A stretch of 64,000 nucleotides of DNA from Hymenobacter gummosus. GTDB taxonomy: Bacteria; Bacteroidota; Bacteroidia; Cytophagales; Hymenobacteraceae. The position numbers were made by a program, and so were the translations under genes. The notes beneath the pieces were generated by a model, which made no database searches, was not told the origin of the DNA, and was given only the letters and a program-made list of their open reading frames with translations. The stretch lies in contig NZ_RXOF01000010.1 in NCBI RefSeq assembly GCF_003970915.1, forward strand, positions 62,001 to 126,000. The letters run 5' to 3'. Below, one piece after another: positions 34,729 through 44,185 of this stretch; positions within the stretch are counted from its first letter, which is position 1, and each line of letters begins with the position of its first letter.

Positions 34729-36417
34729 ATGACTTTACGCTTACTTCTCCGCCGCCCCGCCGCGTACCGCCGGCGGCTCGGTTTGCTTCTGCTGTTTCTG
34801 CTGGGCTGGCTCGGCACGCCGGCCTACGCCCTGCAGGGCCTGATCGGGGTGCACGACCCCTCGACCATCGTCAAGGAAGGCAACAAATACTGGGTGTTTG
34901 CCACCGGGCAGGGCATCTACGGCCTGTACTCCACCGACCTGGTGAACTGGACGCCGGCCCCGCGCCCGGTGTTCGTCAACAACGCCTACCCGGGCTGGAT
35001 CAACGGCAAGGTGCCGGGCTTTCAGGGCAATTTCTGGGCGCCCGAGTGCATTTACCAGAACGGCCGCTACTACCTCTACTACTCCTGCTCCACCTTCGGC
35101 TCCAAGGTGTCGGCCATCGGGCTGGTCACCAACGTGACGCTGGACCCGACCAGCCCCAACTACCAGTGGGTGGACCAGGGCGAAGTGGTGTCGAGCAACG
35201 CCAGCAGCGCCGCCAACGCCATCGACCCGGCCATTTTCCGCGACACCAACAACGACCTGTGGCTAACCTACGGCTCGTTTTTCGGCGGCCTGCGCATGAT
35301 GCAGCTCAACGCCAGCACCGGTAAGCCCCTGGGTACCCAGGCCTACGCCGTAGCCAGCGGCGACGTGGAAGCGGCCTGCCTGTACCGCCGCGGCGGCTAC
35401 TACTACCTGTTCATCAACCGCGGCGCCTGCTGCCAGGGCTCCAACAGCACCTACCGCATCCAGGTGGGCCGCTCCACTAGCGTTACCGGCCCCTTCCTCG
35501 ACCAGAGCGGGATGGATTTGAACGCCGGCGGTGGCACGCCGCTCATCAGCGGCTCGGGCCGCTTTGCCGGGCCCGGCCACCCGGGCATTTTCGAGGAGGG
35601 CGGCGTGAGCTACTTCTCCCACCACTACTACGACACCTACGACAACGGCGCGCCCAAGCTCGGCCTGGCCAAGCTCACCTGGGACGCCGCCAGCTGGCCC
35701 ATGGTGAGCCGCGACTGGGTAACGGGCGGCCGCTACGAAATCAAAAACCAGCTCAGCAACCTGATCTGGGACGCCTGGGGCTGCACCGGCGTGGCCGGCC
35801 AGGCCGTGGCGCAGGGCACGCCCGCCGGGCTTACCTGCCAGCGCTGGGACGTGGCCCCGCTCGGCGACGGGCTCTACAAAATCACCAATGCCCAGGGCGG
35901 CCTGGCCGTGTCGGTGGTGAACTGCGCCGCCAACGGGGGCGCCCTGCTGCACCTGGCCACCTACGCCCAGCAGCCCTGCCAGCAGTTTTACATCGACCGC
36001 GCCAACGACGGCACGCTGGTGCTGGCCTCGGCCAACGGCAACCGCGTGGTGGAAGTGCCTAACGCCTCCCAGACCCCGGGCCAGCAGCTGGGCCTGTGGG
36101 ACTACAACGGCTGCCAGTGCCAGCGCTGGACGCTGCTGCCGACGGGCGTGACGGCCGCCCGCAACGCGGCCAATGCCCTGGCCGCTACGCTGTACCCCGT
36201 ACCGGCCCCCTCTACGGGTTTCACCATCGACCTGGGCGCGGCGGGCCCGGCTACGCAGGTGGAGGTGTTCGACGCGCGGGGCCGCCGCGTGCACCAGCAG
36301 ACCGCCGAAGCCGGCAAGCGGCAGCTGACCGTACGCGCGGCCCTGCAGCCGGGCATCTACCTGGTGCACCTCCGGCGGGGCGCCGCTACGCTCACGCAGA
36401 AGCTGGTCGTACAGTAG
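34729..36417 (+). CDS. GH43 endo-1,5-alpha-L-arabinanase with ricin-like and T9SS domains (arabinanase 1)
   Basis: 562 residues: leader (ending TPAYALQ), GH43 arabinanase propeller (about 38-335), ricin-type beta-trefoil-like CBM13 region (about 340-470, QLSNLIWDAWGCTG, VSVVNCAANGG, QPCQQF) and a type A T9SS sorting domain (TLYPVPAPSTGFTIDL to KLVVQ). Base Asp43 (GVHDPSTIV), Asp166 (NAIDPAIF) and Glu214 are visible, but Glu214 lies in DVEAACLYRRG, whereas the paralogue at 44186 has the usual EAPYI. The altered surroundings may change activity. A surface-attached enzyme that cuts arabinan before SusCD import. A paralogue flanks the ara genes on the other side. Confidence 0.87.
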   Translation: MTLRLLLRRPAAYRRRLGLLLLFLLGWLGTPAYALQGLIGVHDPSTIVKEGNKYWVFATGQGIYGLYSTDLVNWTPAPRPVFVNNAYPGWINGKVPGFQGNFWAPECIYQNGRYYLYYSCSTFGSKVSAIGLVTNVTLDPTSPNYQWVDQGEVVSSNASSAANAIDPAIFRDTNNDLWLTYGSFFGGLRMMQLNASTGKPLGTQAYAVASGDVEAACLYRRGGYYYLFINRGACCQGSNSTYRIQVGRSTSVTGPFLDQSGMDLNAGGGTPLISGSGRFAGPGHPGIFEEGGVSYFSHHYYDTYDNGAPKLGLAKLTWDAASWPMVSRDWVTGGRYEIKNQLSNLIWDAWGCTGVAGQAVAQGTPAGLTCQRWDVAPLGDGLYKITNAQGGLAVSVVNCAANGGALLHLATYAQQPCQQFYIDRANDGTLVLASANGNRVVEVPNASQTPGQQLGLWDYNGCQCQRWTLLPTGVTAARNAANALAATLYPVPAPSTGFTIDLGAAGPATQVEVFDARGRRVHQQTAEAGKRQLTVRAALQPGIYLVHLRRGAATLTQKLVVQ

Positions 36418-36439
36418 CGCCGCAACCCGGGCGGTTTGG

Positions 36440-36483
36440 CGAAAAATGGCAAGATCCTACACAATCGGATATGCCGTTTTTCG
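36440..36483 (+). terminator. terminator-like inverted repeat after arabinanase 1
   Basis: Arms CGAAAAATGGCA (36440-36451) and TGCCGTTTTTCG (36472-36483), 12 bp with one G-U pair, ending in a run of T. It closes the susCD-GH43-arabinanase unit 22 bp after the stop. The loop contains CACAATCGG, a half operator that is probably coincidental. Confidence 0.55.
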
Positions 36484-36534
36484 TAAGCCCAAAGCCAGCA
36501 ACCGGGATAGGTAGGCTTTTTTACACAAATATTA

Positions 36535-36548
36535 CACAAACGATTGTG
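36535..36548 (+). promoter_or_regulatory. LacI-type operator before the epimerase-araBDA unit
   Basis: CACAAACGATTGTG, extending to ACACAA...TTGTGT (36534-36549). An extra half site TTACACAAA lies at 36521-36529. It is 145 bp upstream of the epimerase ATG and downstream of a terminator, the expected position for control of the following arabinose genes. Confidence 0.75.
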
Positions 36549-36692
36549 TGAGCCGTAAACCTTTTCTACTTTACGCCCTGAATTTGCCGTAGCTGCCTTT
36601 TGAGCCCGGTGAAGCCGCTTTTGAAAGCGGCTGGCTCACGGCCCGAAGTGCTCCGGTTCCCTCGTTTCTGCCCGCTTATTCCAGCTCTTCCC

Positions 36693-37898
36693 ATGAACCA
36701 CACCCTCCGCGCCAGCCTGCTGACCAGCGGCGCCGTCGGACTGGCCGGCCTGCTCAGCCTCAGCGGCTGCGACCGGTCCTCCCCGACGACCACCGCCCCC
36801 GGGCAGTCCGCCGCCGACCGCCCCGCCGCGGCCGCCGATTCCGCCGCCCCGGCCCCGACGGCCGCCCCCTTCGGCCGCACCGCCGACGGGCAGCAGGCCC
36901 AGCTCTACACGCTCCGCAACGCCCACGGCGTGCAGGTCAGCATCACCAACTACGGCGGCACGGTGACCAAGCTGCTGGTGCCCGACAAGGACGGCAAGTT
37001 GGGTGACGTGGTGCTGGGCTTCGACAGCCTGAGCGGCTACCAAAGTCCGGCGTACGTGAAAGCCGGGCCCTACTTCGGGGCCCTGATCGGGCGCTACGGC
37101 AACCGCATCGGCAAGGGCAAATTCACGCTCGACAGCAAGGAGTACACCCTGGCCGCCAACAACGGCGCTAACCACCTGCACGGCGGTAAGCGCGGCTTCG
37201 ACAAGGTGCTGTGGCAGGCCCAGCCCGGCTCCTCCGCCGACGGCCAGACGCTCACGCTCACTTACCGCAGCCAAGACGGCGAGGAAGGCTACCCCGGCAA
37301 CCTGGACGTGACCGTGGTATACACGCTGACGGCCAATGACGAGCTGAAAATCGACTACGCGGCCACTACCGATAAGGCTACGCCCGTCAACCTGACCAAC
37401 CACGCCTACTTCAACCTGCAGGGCCGTCAGGACGTCCTCGGCCACGAGGTGACCCTCCCGGCCGACCGCTACACCGTGGTTGACGCCGGGCTGATTCCGA
37501 CCGGGGAGCTGCGCCCGGTGAAAGGCACGCCCTTCGACTTCACCACGCCCCACAAAATCGGGGAGCGGATAGCCCAGGTGCCCGGCGGCTACGACCACAA
37601 CTGGGTGCTCAACCAGACCGACGGGATGCACGCGGCCGCCACGGTGTACGAGCCCACCTCTGGCCGCACCATGACGGTGACGACCACCGAGCCCGGCCTG
37701 CAGTTCTACACCGGCAACTTCCTCGACGGCAGCTTGAAAGGCAAAGGCGGCGAGGTGTACCGTAAGCACGCGGGCTTCTGCATGGAAACCCAGCACTTCC
37801 CCGACTCACCCAACCAGCCCAAATTCCCGAGCACCATCCTAAAGCCGGGCCAGACGCTGCACTCCACCACGGTGTACCGTTTCGGCGTGCGCAAATAG
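36693..37898 (+). CDS. mro: aldose 1-epimerase (mutarotase), lipoprotein
   Basis: 401 residues from the ATG at 36693. The N-terminus is a lipoprotein signal (LLSLSGC, Cys about 25) followed by a proline/alanine/threonine-rich linker, so this GalM acts in the periplasm or at a membrane surface rather than in the cytosol. GalM motifs: SITNYGGTVTKLLVPDKDG, GRYGNRIGKGKF, NHLHGGKRGFDKVLW (catalytic His), NLTNHAYFNLQG (second His), and CMETQHFPDSPNQPKFPS (catalytic Glu). It interconverts sugar anomers, useful when arabinose or xylose is released as one anomer and the transporter takes another. It is followed by araB after an unusual inverted repeat. Confidence 0.9.
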   Translation: MNHTLRASLLTSGAVGLAGLLSLSGCDRSSPTTTAPGQSAADRPAAAADSAAPAPTAAPFGRTADGQQAQLYTLRNAHGVQVSITNYGGTVTKLLVPDKDGKLGDVVLGFDSLSGYQSPAYVKAGPYFGALIGRYGNRIGKGKFTLDSKEYTLAANNGANHLHGGKRGFDKVLWQAQPGSSADGQTLTLTYRSQDGEEGYPGNLDVTVVYTLTANDELKIDYAATTDKATPVNLTNHAYFNLQGRQDVLGHEVTLPADRYTVVDAGLIPTGELRPVKGTPFDFTTPHKIGERIAQVPGGYDHNWVLNQTDGMHAAATVYEPTSGRTMTVTTTEPGLQFYTGNFLDGSLKGKGGEVYRKHAGFCMETQHFPDSPNQPKFPSTILKPGQTLHSTTVYRFGVRK

Positions 37899-37998
37899 GT
37901 GAACTGGTGAGATGGTGAACTGGTGAGTGCCGTTCTGCCTGCGCGAAATGCGCAGCACCGGCCTCCCAAACAGCCAACTCACCATCTCACGATTTCAC
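37899..37998. repeat. GGTGA-rich 25-bp inverted repeat between epimerase and araB
   Basis: Arms 37899-37923 and 37974-37998 match as reverse complements at about 21 of 25 positions; the core GTGAGATGGTGA/TCACCATCTCAC is perfect. Inside the loop is a second small hairpin (CTGCGC/GCGCAG). The repeat begins at the epimerase stop codon and ends 11 bp before the araB ATG, so the RNA could fold over the araB ribosome-binding region. Confidence 0.7.
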
Positions 37999-38009
37999 TA
38001 TATCACCAC

Positions 38010-39716
38010 ATGGAAAAGACATACGTCATCGGCATCGACTACGGCACCGACTCCGTGCGGGCCGTGCTCGTGGATGCCCACAGCGGCGCCGAAGTAGCGC
38101 AGGCCGTGCATCCCTACGCCCGCTGGAAAGAGCAGCGCTACTGCAACGCCGCCCAGAACCAGTTTCGCCAGCACCCGCTCGACCACCTCGAAGGCCTGGA
38201 AGCTACCGTGCGCGCCGTGGCCGCCAAGGTGCCCGCCGAGCAGATCCGCGGGCTGGCCATCGACACCACCGGCTCCACGCCCGGCGCCGTGAACGAGCAG
38301 GGCCAGAGCCTGGCCTTGCTGCCCGAGTTTGCCGAGAATCCCAACGCCATGTTTGTGCTCTGGAAAGACCACACGGCGCTGGAAGAAGCGGCCGAAATCA
38401 ACCAGAAAGCCAAAACCTGGGGCGGCGTGGACTACACCCAGTTCGAGGGCGGCATCTACTCCTCGGAGTGGTTCTGGGCCAAGATCATGCACGTGGTGCG
38501 CGAAGACGCGGCCGTGGCCCAAGCCGCCCACAGCTGGATGGAGCACTGCGACTGGCTTACGCTGCAGCTCACGGGCGCCGACCTGGCCACCTTCAAGCGC
38601 AGCCGCTGCGCCGCCGGCCACAAGGCCATGTGGCACGAGAGCTGGCAGGGCCTGCCCTCGGAAGAGTTTATCCAGCACCTGGAGCCCAAACTGGCCGGCC
38701 TGCGCGCCCGCCTGTTCGAGGACACCTTCACGGCCGACCAGGTAGCCGGCACCCTCTCCGCTGAGTGGGCCGAGCGCCTGGGCCTGCGCCCCGACACCGT
38801 AGTGGCCGTGGGCACCTTCGACGCCCACGCCGGCGCCGTGGCGGGCGAAATCGAAGCCTACTCCATGGTGAAAGTAATGGGCACCTCCACCTGCGACATC
38901 GTGGTGGCGCCCATGGACGAAGTCGGCCAGAAGCTGGTGCCGGGCATTTGCGGGCAGGTGGATGGCTCGGTGGTGCCCGGCATGCTGGGCCTGGAAGCCG
39001 GCCAGTCGGCCGTGGGCGACCTGCTGGCCTGGTTCCGCCAGGTCATTGAGTGGCCGCTGCGGGCCTTGCTGCCGCAATCCAAGGTCCTTTCGGCCGAGCA
39101 GCAGCAGGCTCTGCGCCAGGAGCTGAGCGACAACATCATGGCCGAGCTGAACAAGGCCGCCGCGGCCGTGGACCCCGAAGAATCCCACGTGCTGGCCCTG
39201 GACTGGGTGAACGGCCGCCGCACCCCCGACGCCAACCAGGCCCTGAAAGGCGCGCTGATGGGCCTGAGCATGGGCACCGACGCGCCGCACATCTTCCGGG
39301 CGTTGGTGGAAAGCATCTGCTACGGTTCGCGCCGCATTGTGGAGCGGTTTGAGGAGCAGGGCGTGCCCATCAAGCAGGTTATCGGCCTGGGGGGCGTGGC
39401 CAAGAAGTCGGCCTTCATGATGCAGACGCTGGCCGACGTGCTCAACCGCCCCATCCGGGTGGCCGAGTCGGACCAGGCGCCGGCGCTGGGTTCGGCCATG
39501 TACGCGGCCGTGGCCGCCGGCCTGCACCCCGACGTAACGACGGCCCAAAAAGCAATGGGCAACGGCTTCGCCGACACCTACGAGCCCAACCCCGCCCGCG
39601 TGGCCGACTACGAGGCGCGCTACCAGCAGTACCTCGCCTTCGGGCAGTTTGTGGAACAGAACACCCAGTCGATGACGGGCGAAGTGGCCGAGCCCGCGCT
39701 GGCCGAACAAGCATGA
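38010..39716 (+). CDS. araB: ribulokinase
   Basis: 568 residues from the ATG at 38010 (MEKTYVIGIDYGTDSVRAVLV), a FGGY-family kinase that phosphorylates L-ribulose using ATP. Motifs: phosphate-binding GIDYGTDS at the N-terminus, IDTTGSTPGAVNEQ, MVLWKDHTA-like FVLWKDHTALEEA, GTFDAHAGAVAGEI, MGTSTCDIV, and the C-terminal VIGLGGVAKKSAFMMQTLAD and SDQAPALGSAMYAAVAAG. Length and motifs fit bacterial AraB. Its stop overlaps the araD start by 4 bp (ATGA), so translation is coupled. It is cytoplasmic. Upstream is the inverted repeat 37899-37998. Confidence 0.96.
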   Translation: MEKTYVIGIDYGTDSVRAVLVDAHSGAEVAQAVHPYARWKEQRYCNAAQNQFRQHPLDHLEGLEATVRAVAAKVPAEQIRGLAIDTTGSTPGAVNEQGQSLALLPEFAENPNAMFVLWKDHTALEEAAEINQKAKTWGGVDYTQFEGGIYSSEWFWAKIMHVVREDAAVAQAAHSWMEHCDWLTLQLTGADLATFKRSRCAAGHKAMWHESWQGLPSEEFIQHLEPKLAGLRARLFEDTFTADQVAGTLSAEWAERLGLRPDTVVAVGTFDAHAGAVAGEIEAYSMVKVMGTSTCDIVVAPMDEVGQKLVPGICGQVDGSVVPGMLGLEAGQSAVGDLLAWFRQVIEWPLRALLPQSKVLSAEQQQALRQELSDNIMAELNKAAAAVDPEESHVLALDWVNGRRTPDANQALKGALMGLSMGTDAPHIFRALVESICYGSRRIVERFEEQGVPIKQVIGLGGVAKKSAFMMQTLADVLNRPIRVAESDQAPALGSAMYAAVAAGLHPDVTTAQKAMGNGFADTYEPNPARVADYEARYQQYLAFGQFVEQNTQSMTGEVAEPALAEQA

Positions 39717-40411
39717 GTCAGTACCAAGACCTGAAGCAGGCCTGCTACGAGGCCAACATGCAGCTGCCAGCCCTGGGGCTGGTGCTCTTCACCTTCGGCA
39801 ACGCTTCGGTGGTGGACCGCGAAAAGCGCGTCTTCGCCATCAAGCCCAGCGGCGTGCCCTACGAGACGCTGCGCCCCGAGGACATTGTCATCGTGGACTT
39901 CCAGAATAACATCGTGGAGGGCACGAAACGGCCGTCGTCGGATACCAAAACCCACGCGCTGCTCTACGCGCAGTGGGAGAATATCGGGGGCATCGTGCAC
40001 ACGCACAGCACCTACGCCACCGCCTGGGCGCAGACGCAGCTCGACATTCCCATCCTGGGCACCACCCACGCCGACCACCTCACCGTGGACGTGCCCTGCG
40101 CCCCGCCCATGGCCGACCAGCTCATCCAGGGCGACTACGAGCACCAGACCGGCTGGCAGATCATCAACGAGTTTCAGCAGCGCGGCCTCTCGCCCGAGGA
40201 AGTCGAGATGATTCTGGTGGGCAACCACGCACCCTTCACCTGGGGCAAGACCGTGGACAAGGCCGTCTACAACAGCGCCGTACTCGAAGAAGTGGCCCGC
40301 ATGGCTTACCTGAGCTGCACCCTGCGCCCGGGCCTGCCGCGCCTGAAGGACGCCCTCATCCGCAAGCACTACGAGCGGAAGCACGGGGCCAATTCCTACT
40401 ACGGGCAGTAA
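39713..40411 (+). CDS. araD: L-ribulose-5-phosphate 4-epimerase
   Basis: 232 residues, class II aldolase fold. It converts L-ribulose 5-phosphate to D-xylulose 5-phosphate. Visible elements: FGNASVVDREKRVFAIKPSG (substrate phosphate region), VHTHSTYATAWAQ with the zinc histidines, THADHLTVD, and VGNHAPFTWGKTVDKAVYNS with a further zinc histidine. Start ATG overlaps the araB stop. A dispersed palindromic repeat and a 123-bp gap separate it from araA. The order araB-araD-araA differs from the enterobacterial araBAD order. Confidence 0.96.
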   Translation: MSQYQDLKQACYEANMQLPALGLVLFTFGNASVVDREKRVFAIKPSGVPYETLRPEDIVIVDFQNNIVEGTKRPSSDTKTHALLYAQWENIGGIVHTHSTYATAWAQTQLDIPILGTTHADHLTVDVPCAPPMADQLIQGDYEHQTGWQIINEFQQRGLSPEEVEMILVGNHAPFTWGKTVDKAVYNSAVLEEVARMAYLSCTLRPGLPRLKDALIRKHYERKHGANSYYGQ

Positions 40412-40412
40412 A

Positions 40413-40454
40413 CCCCCCGGCCCCCTCCCCTCCTGGAGAGGGGGCCGGGGGGGG
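40413..40454. repeat. dispersed C-rich palindromic repeat, copy 5
   Basis: CCCCCCGGCCCCCTCCCCTC with matching G-rich arm, starting 1 bp after the araD stop. The sequence CGCACACAATCGAT follows at 40458-40470; it contains half of the operator but the other half is absent. Confidence 0.7.
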
Positions 40455-40534
40455 TTCGCACACAATCGATAATTCAACCACCCCACTTACCGCCGGCTGG
40501 CCTGGCCTGCCCGGCGCCTACACCCACTTTCCCC

Positions 40535-42025
40535 ATGATTGACCTCGCGCAGTACGAAGTTTGGTTTATTACCGGTAGCCAGCACCTCTACGGCCCCGAA
40601 ACCCTGGAACAGGTAGCCCGGCACTCCCAGCAGATTGCCGACGCCCTGGGCCAGGCCCTGCCCGTGCAGGTGGTGTACAAGCCGGTGCTGACCGGCCCGC
40701 AGGAAATCTACCAGCTGATTCAGGAGGCCAACACCACCGCCAAGTGCGTGGGCCTGGTGGCCTGGATGCACACCTTCTCGCCGGCCAAAATGTGGATCAA
40801 CGGCCTGAAAATCCTGCAGAAGCCGCTGGCCCACCTGCACACGCAGTTCAACCGCGACATTCCCTGGCAGGACATCGACATGGACTTCATGAACCTGAAC
40901 CAGTCGGCGCACGGCGACCGGGAGTTCGGCTTCATCGGGGCGCGCATGAGCATCAAGCGCAAGGTAGTGGTGGGCCACTGGCAGAGCGCCGACGTACACG
41001 AGCGGCTGAGCATCTGGGCCCGAGCCGCCTGCGCCTGGGCCGACTGGCAGGGCGCCCGCATCATCCGCTTCGGCGACAACATGCGCTACGTGGCCGTAAC
41101 CGAGGGCGACAAAGTGGAGGCCGAAATCAAGTTTGGCTACTCGGTCAACACCTACGGCATCGGCGACCTGGTGGCCGTTATCAACGAGGGCACCGACGCG
41201 GAAATCGACGCGCTGCTGGCTACCTACGAGCAGGAGTATGAGCTGGCCGACACGCTGCTGGCCGGCGGCAGCCAGCGGGAAAGCCTGCGTGAAGCGGCCA
41301 AAATCGAAGTCGGGATGCGCAAGTTTCTGCAGGCCAACAAGGCCATCGGCTTCACCGATACCTTCGAGGATTTGCACGGCATGGCCCAGCTGCCCGGCAT
41401 TGCCACCCAGCGCCTGATGGCGGAGGGCTACGGCTTCGGCGGCGAGGGTGACTGGAAAACCTCGGCCCTGGTGCGCGCCATGAAGGTGATGGGCGCCGGC
41501 CTGCCCGGCGGCAACTCCTTCATGGAGGACTACACCTACCACTTCCAGCCCGGCAACGAGCAGGTGCTCGGCTCGCACATGCTCGAAATCTGCCCGAGCA
41601 TCGCCGAAGGCAAGGCCAAGGTGGAAGTGCACCCGCTGGGCATCGGCGGCAAGGCCGACCCGGCCCGCCTGGTGTTCAACTGCCCCGCCGGCCCGGCCCT
41701 GAACGCCACCATCGTCGATCTGGGCCACCGCTTCCGCATGGTGGTGAACGAGGTGGAGGCTGTGGCGCCCGAGCACGACCTGCCCAAGCTGCCCGTGGCC
41801 CGGGTGCTGTGGAAAGTGCAGCCCGACCTGGCCACCGGCGCGGCCGCCTGGATTTACGCCGGCGGCGCCCACCACACCGGCTACAGCCAGAACCTCACGA
41901 CCGAGTACCTCGAAGACTTCGCCGACATGGCCGGCATCGAGTGCGTGGTTATCGACGAGGACACCAAGCTGCGCCGCTTCAAAAACGAGCTGCGCTACAA
42001 CGAGGTAGCCTTCAGCGGCCGCTAA
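40535..42025 (+). CDS. araA: L-arabinose isomerase
   Basis: 496 residues, no signal peptide. It isomerises L-arabinose to L-ribulose with a divalent metal. Signature segments: [14 protein letters not shown] at the start, [83 protein letters not shown] (metal-ligand Glu) and [17 protein letters not shown] (His), and HHTGYS near the C-terminus. Length matches characterised AraA. It completes the arabinose pathway with araB and araD directly upstream. Confidence 0.96.
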   Translation: MIDLAQYEVWFITGSQHLYGPETLEQVARHSQQIADALGQALPVQVVYKPVLTGPQEIYQLIQEANTTAKCVGLVAWMHTFSPAKMWINGLKILQKPLAHLHTQFNRDIPWQDIDMDFMNLNQSAHGDREFGFIGARMSIKRKVVVGHWQSADVHERLSIWARAACAWADWQGARIIRFGDNMRYVAVTEGDKVEAEIKFGYSVNTYGIGDLVAVINEGTDAEIDALLATYEQEYELADTLLAGGSQRESLREAAKIEVGMRKFLQANKAIGFTDTFEDLHGMAQLPGIATQRLMAEGYGFGGEGDWKTSALVRAMKVMGAGLPGGNSFMEDYTYHFQPGNEQVLGSHMLEICPSIAEGKAKVEVHPLGIGGKADPARLVFNCPAGPALNATIVDLGHRFRMVVNEVEAVAPEHDLPKLPVARVLWKVQPDLATGAAAWIYAGGAHHTGYSQNLTTEYLEDFADMAGIECVVIDEDTKLRRFKNELRYNEVAFSGR

Positions 42026-42130
42026 TTAACTGCCCTGAACAGTTCGGCCGCGCCGGCAACCGGCCCCGCCCTGCGGCCAGCCCCAAGCCATTTAGTGAGT
42101 GAATGGGTTTCGGCTGACTTGGTCGCAGCA

Positions 42131-42160
42131 CCTTCCCCGGCCCGGGTGGGCCGGGGAAGG
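42131..42160. terminator. 13-bp perfect hairpin downstream of araA
   Basis: Arms 42131-42143 and 42148-42160 (CCTTCCCCGGCCC and complement), loop GGGT. No T-run follows, so it may stall or stabilise rather than fully terminate before the symporter gene. Confidence 0.5.
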
Positions 42161-42263
42161 CCGCCGGCTCGCCCGGCCCGACTTGTGTACTTCTGCTTTC
42201 CGCCGCTGGCCCCGGGCCGGCGGCGTCGCGGCAGCTTTTCCCTTTCGTCCCCCCCCCTCCTTC

Positions 42264-43964
42264 ATGCGTAATAACCTTACGACGCTTGATCTGCTGGTCT
42301 TTTTCGTGTATCTGATCGGGGTGTCGGCCTACGGCTACTACATCTACCGTAGCAAGCAGAAAGACGAGCAGAGCACCAAAGACTACTTCCTGGCCGAAGG
42401 CTCCCTGACCTGGTGGGCCATCGGGGCGTCCATGATTGCCTCCAACATCTCGGCCGAGCAGTTTATCGGCATGTCGGGCTCGGGCTTCAAGGTGGGCGTG
42501 GCCGTGGCGGCCTACGAATGGGTGGCCGCGGTGGTGCTCATCATCGTGGCGGTGTTCTTTATGCCGGTGTATTTGAAGGAGAAAATCTTCACGATGCCGC
42601 AGTTTCTGGAGCAGCGCTACAACTCCACGCTGAGCCTGATTATGAGCATCTTCTGGCTGTTTCTCTACGTGCTGGTCAACCTCACGTCCATCCTGTACCT
42701 GGGGGCGCTGGCCTTGAGCAACCTGGTGGGCGGCGACTCTTTCCACATCATCATCGTGCTGCTGGCTTTGTTCTCGCTGCTCATCTCGGTGGGCGGCATG
42801 AAGGTGGTGGGCTACACCGACGTGGTGCAGGTGGTGGTGCTGGTGGTGGGCGGCCTGCTCACGACCTATATTGCCCTCACGCTGGTGAGCGAGCAGTTCG
42901 GGCTGGGCGGCGGCGCTTTGTCGGGCTTCAACGCCCTGATGGACCGCGCCCCGGACCACTTCCACATGATCTTCGCCAAGCCCACCGCGGCCACCCCGCA
43001 GGACGACGTGGACAAGTACCTGGCCCTGCCCGGCATTGCCATGTACCTGGCCGGGCAGTGGATTGTGAACCTGAACTACTGGGGCTGCAACCAGTACATC
43101 ACGCAGCGGGCCCTGGGCGCCGACCTGCACACGGCCCGCACGGGCATCCTGTTCGCCGGCATTCTGAAGCTGATGATGCCCGTCATCGTGATGCTGCCCG
43201 GCATTGCCGCTTACGTGCTCTACAAGAACGGCGGGCTGCAGGCCGAAATGTCGTCGACGGGCGCCTTCAACTCCGACAACGCCTACTCGGCCATCCTCAC
43301 CTTCCTGCCCAACGGCCTGAAAGGTTTGTCGATGGCGGCGCTGACGGCGGCCATCGTGGCGTCGCTGGCGGGCAAGGTCAACTCCATCTCGACCATCTTC
43401 ACCCTGGACATCTACAAGCGCTACCTGAACAAGGAGGCCACCGAGCAGAAGCAGGTGTGGGTGGGCCGCCTGACCATTCTGGCGGCGGTGGTGCTGAGCG
43501 TGGCCATGACGTGGAAAGACTTGCTGGGCATCGGCGGGGAGGGCGGCTTCCAGTTTATTCAGAAGTACACCGGCTTTATCTCGCCCGGCATCCTGGCCGT
43601 GTTCCTACTGGGCATGTTCTGGAAGCGCACCACGGCCGCGGCCGGCATTGTGGGCATCCTGGCCGGCTTCGTGCTGTCGGTGTTCTTCAACAACTACGCC
43701 GTGGGCGTGCTCGGGCCCGAAACCCTGCTCTACACCGCTTTCCGCAACGCGGCCGGCGTGTACGAAATACCCTTCCTGATCTGCATGGGCCTGTCCTTTG
43801 CCATTACCATGGTGCTGATGGTGGCCGTGAGCCTGGCCGGACCGGCCGTCAACGCCAAGGCTATTCAGCTCAACCCGGCCATGTTCCGCGTCAGCCGGCA
43901 GACCATGACGCTCATTGTCATCACCCTGCTGCTGCTGACGGCCCTGTACGTGAAATTCTGGTAA
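42264..43964 (+). CDS. sodium/sugar symporter (SSS family), probable arabinose importer
   Basis: From the ATG at 42264 the protein has 566 residues and about 14 transmembrane helices, beginning LDLLVFFVYLIGVSAYGYYI and ending LLLLTALYVKFW. The SSS signature is present: DYFLAEGSLTWWAIGASMIA near the N-terminus (sodium-site region of TM1) with ASNISAEQFIGMSGSG, and AALTAAIVASLAGKVNSIST (TM8 sodium-site region). It is a SglT-like inner-membrane symporter. Placement 3' of araBDA suggests arabinose, though the family also carries galactose, glucose and xylose. The upstream in-frame extension has no membrane character and is rejected as start. Confidence 0.88.
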   Translation: MRNNLTTLDLLVFFVYLIGVSAYGYYIYRSKQKDEQSTKDYFLAEGSLTWWAIGASMIASNISAEQFIGMSGSGFKVGVAVAAYEWVAAVVLIIVAVFFMPVYLKEKIFTMPQFLEQRYNSTLSLIMSIFWLFLYVLVNLTSILYLGALALSNLVGGDSFHIIIVLLALFSLLISVGGMKVVGYTDVVQVVVLVVGGLLTTYIALTLVSEQFGLGGGALSGFNALMDRAPDHFHMIFAKPTAATPQDDVDKYLALPGIAMYLAGQWIVNLNYWGCNQYITQRALGADLHTARTGILFAGILKLMMPVIVMLPGIAAYVLYKNGGLQAEMSSTGAFNSDNAYSAILTFLPNGLKGLSMAALTAAIVASLAGKVNSISTIFTLDIYKRYLNKEATEQKQVWVGRLTILAAVVLSVAMTWKDLLGIGGEGGFQFIQKYTGFISPGILAVFLLGMFWKRTTAAAGIVGILAGFVLSVFFNNYAVGVLGPETLLYTAFRNAAGVYEIPFLICMGLSFAITMVLMVAVSLAGPAVNAKAIQLNPAMFRVSRQTMTLIVITLLLLTALYVKFW

Positions 43965-44185
43965 GCGCCCGGGCCGGTTTCAGCGCCGCCACTTGCTTTT
44001 TCCAACGCCCCGGGGTGCGGCCGGCCTGCTGGCCCGCCCCCGGCTACTTGCTACCCCCTTGGCTACCAGGCTGGGCCTGACAGCAAAGGCATTTGGGAAC
44101 GTCATGCGGCGACAAGCTCAGCGTGCCTGTTCTTGCTTTTCCAACCTGACACTACCTCCCATGTACCACAACCAACATTCCCACC

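Noticed and set aside
36460-36468. CACAATCGG as an operator in the loop of the arabinanase terminator
   Set aside because: Half site only, inside a terminator loop; a complete site is 70 bp further on.
40458-40470. CGCACACAATCGAT before araA as an eighth operator
   Set aside because: Only one half of the palindrome is present and the same CGCACNCACAATG-like tail follows other copies of the C-rich repeat (near 5591 and 20898), so it belongs to the repeat flank.
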